In this document: positions 62,990 through 64,000 of the stretch, piece by piece | How positions within the stretch are numbered: position 1 is the stretch's first letter | Layout: each line of letters starts with the position of its first letter | Assembly (NCBI GenBank): GCA_947034885.2 | Contig: OX344752.2 | Span: 3,100,001 to 3,164,000 of the forward strand | Direction of reading: 5' to 3' | Source of the DNA: Thuidium tamariscinum | Taxonomy: Eukaryota > Streptophyta > Bryopsida > Hypnales > Thuidiaceae | DNA: 64,000 bases | Notes under the pieces: generated by a model | Seen by the model: the letters and a program-made list of their open reading frames with translations, nothing else | Database searches by the model: none | Told to the model about the DNA's origin: nothing | Made by a program: the position numbers and the translations under genes

Positions 62990-64000
62990 TCTTCACCACA
63001 AAACAACAAAACCTCAACTAACCTTGCCTGCTCGCGCTTTAGCAAAACTCAACGACTTCCTCTCCAGCGTCACCAATCTCAGAGGAAATTACGAGATCCG
63101 AGCTCAAGAAGTAGCAGGGGAGCACTGTGGCAGTAAGAGAGGAAGCGACGAGCCTGAAATGGCGGAAATGGAAGATGAATGACAACTCGTGGAAGAATCA
63201 GGAAAGGTTTGGAAGGGGAAAGCGAAGCTCCCGGTGGCAACGACGATGCAACCATGACGAGTCCAAGTGGAGACGAGTCCAAGTGCCAAATGGGAGAGAC
63301 GGTCATTTCTCGATGATTAATCAATGGATGTTCCGTCTTTGTCATTCACTTGGATGAATCTCATTCGCTTTTCGTTGCCTATGAAGGGACAAGCGTGAAG
63401 ACAGGGTTACCCTATGGGCCACTGAAAGCTTCGCCTAATAATTTTAATTTACGTTTACCCTTGAAGAGCCTAAAATCCCTTTGCCACTATATAGTATGCT
63501 ATGAATATGGTGGTATTTCATCACCAAATTTTTTTTTAAATTTTGATACAAAATAAATTAATGATCATGATAGTAATTATGTAAATAACAATGTATCACA
63601 ATTCATATATTTAATTATAATTGAGGTGTTATGAGATCAAGTGTGGGTGGTATAAAGACACCTCAAGTGCTATTTTAAGATTAACTTGGGCACAAATTTT
63701 TGTTGTTGTGTAAGGTTAGGCAAATGTGGGATTTTTCTTCATTATTCTTCAAATCCTTGGAATCTCCATCATAAGGTCTCAATTACCTCCTTCTGGATAT
63801 TTTTAAAATTGAATATCTTTTTGAATGATATTATTGATAATACAATAAGTTGGAATGATGAATATGATAGGGATCATGTGTAAAATGGTGTGTTACTTTT
63901 GAAAATTGATCTTGAGGGTCAAACTTAAGCAGTTTGAAGTTTAAGTTATACAACCTTCTACATCTATTGGGCATGACTAATAAAACTACTTTTAAAACTT
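62990..64000. other. Upstream flank of the RING gene, then AT-rich DNA
   Basis: GC falls after about 63360. The frames at 63127-63556 have no recognisable features. From 63500 the DNA is AT-rich, like the other repeat regions. Confidence 0.4.

Noticed and set aside
1-64000. CRISPR arrays, bacterial operons, rRNA or tRNA genes
   Set aside because: None was found. Spliced genes and transposon content are those of a plant nuclear genome, and no regularly spaced identical repeats with unique spacers occur.

Overview
The window is nuclear DNA of a land plant. Evidence: split genes with GT-AG introns of about 75 to 740 bp, telo-box motifs (AAACCCTAA) near gene starts, a CYP85-clan cytochrome P450, a plant DUF1218 four-helix membrane protein, a zinc-ribbon plus RING-H2 ubiquitin ligase, and plant-type CACTA, hAT-like, Harbinger-like, LINE and LTR-element remains. 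Gene density is low (four convincing genes in 64 kb). Intergenic DNA is very AT-rich and full of decayed repeats, while gene islands are much richer in GC. This fits a repeat-rich plant, possibly a seed-free one; the species cannot be fixed from sequence alone.

Layout. 1-16.9 kb: no host gene; AT-rich repeats with several bounded transposons (57-1675, 5938-6226, 7742-8487, a CACTA element at 11157-11979 carrying a foldback inside its terminal repeat, MITEs at 12037 and 12937) and a dead LINE fragment. 17.0-21.2 kb: a minus-strand eight-exon gene for an unrecognised membrane-anchored coiled-coil protein; the model needs one in-frame stop and one phase break explained. 22.7-24.9 kb: plus-strand P450 with TATA box, duplicated leader segment and only two introns, followed by a three-unit 270-bp tandem repeat and an orphan exon near 26.5 kb. 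27-52 kb: a long repeat desert with MITEs, twin foldbacks, a gene-like fragment at 35.1 kb and a decayed LTR element (42.1-49.0 kb) containing nested insertions. 52.9-54.7 kb: minus-strand DUF1218 gene, three exons. 55-61 kb: mostly unassigned, with a Cys-rich open frame and a 72-bp coding-like repeat. 61.2-63.0 kb: minus-strand intronless RING-H2 E3 ligase with its promoter.

The four genes show no operon-like or pathway link. Each is a separate transcription unit: a P450 probably acting on a sterol, brassinosteroid-like or terpenoid substrate in the ER, a small membrane protein, a ubiquitin ligase, and an unknown anchored coiled-coil protein. The most unusual content is the layered transposon history (an 8-bp target duplication inside a palindromic MITE inside an LTR pair; a TTAA-flanked foldback inside a CACTA terminal repeat) and the unidentified, possibly decaying coiled-coil gene. 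I found no clear case of a wholly new biological system.
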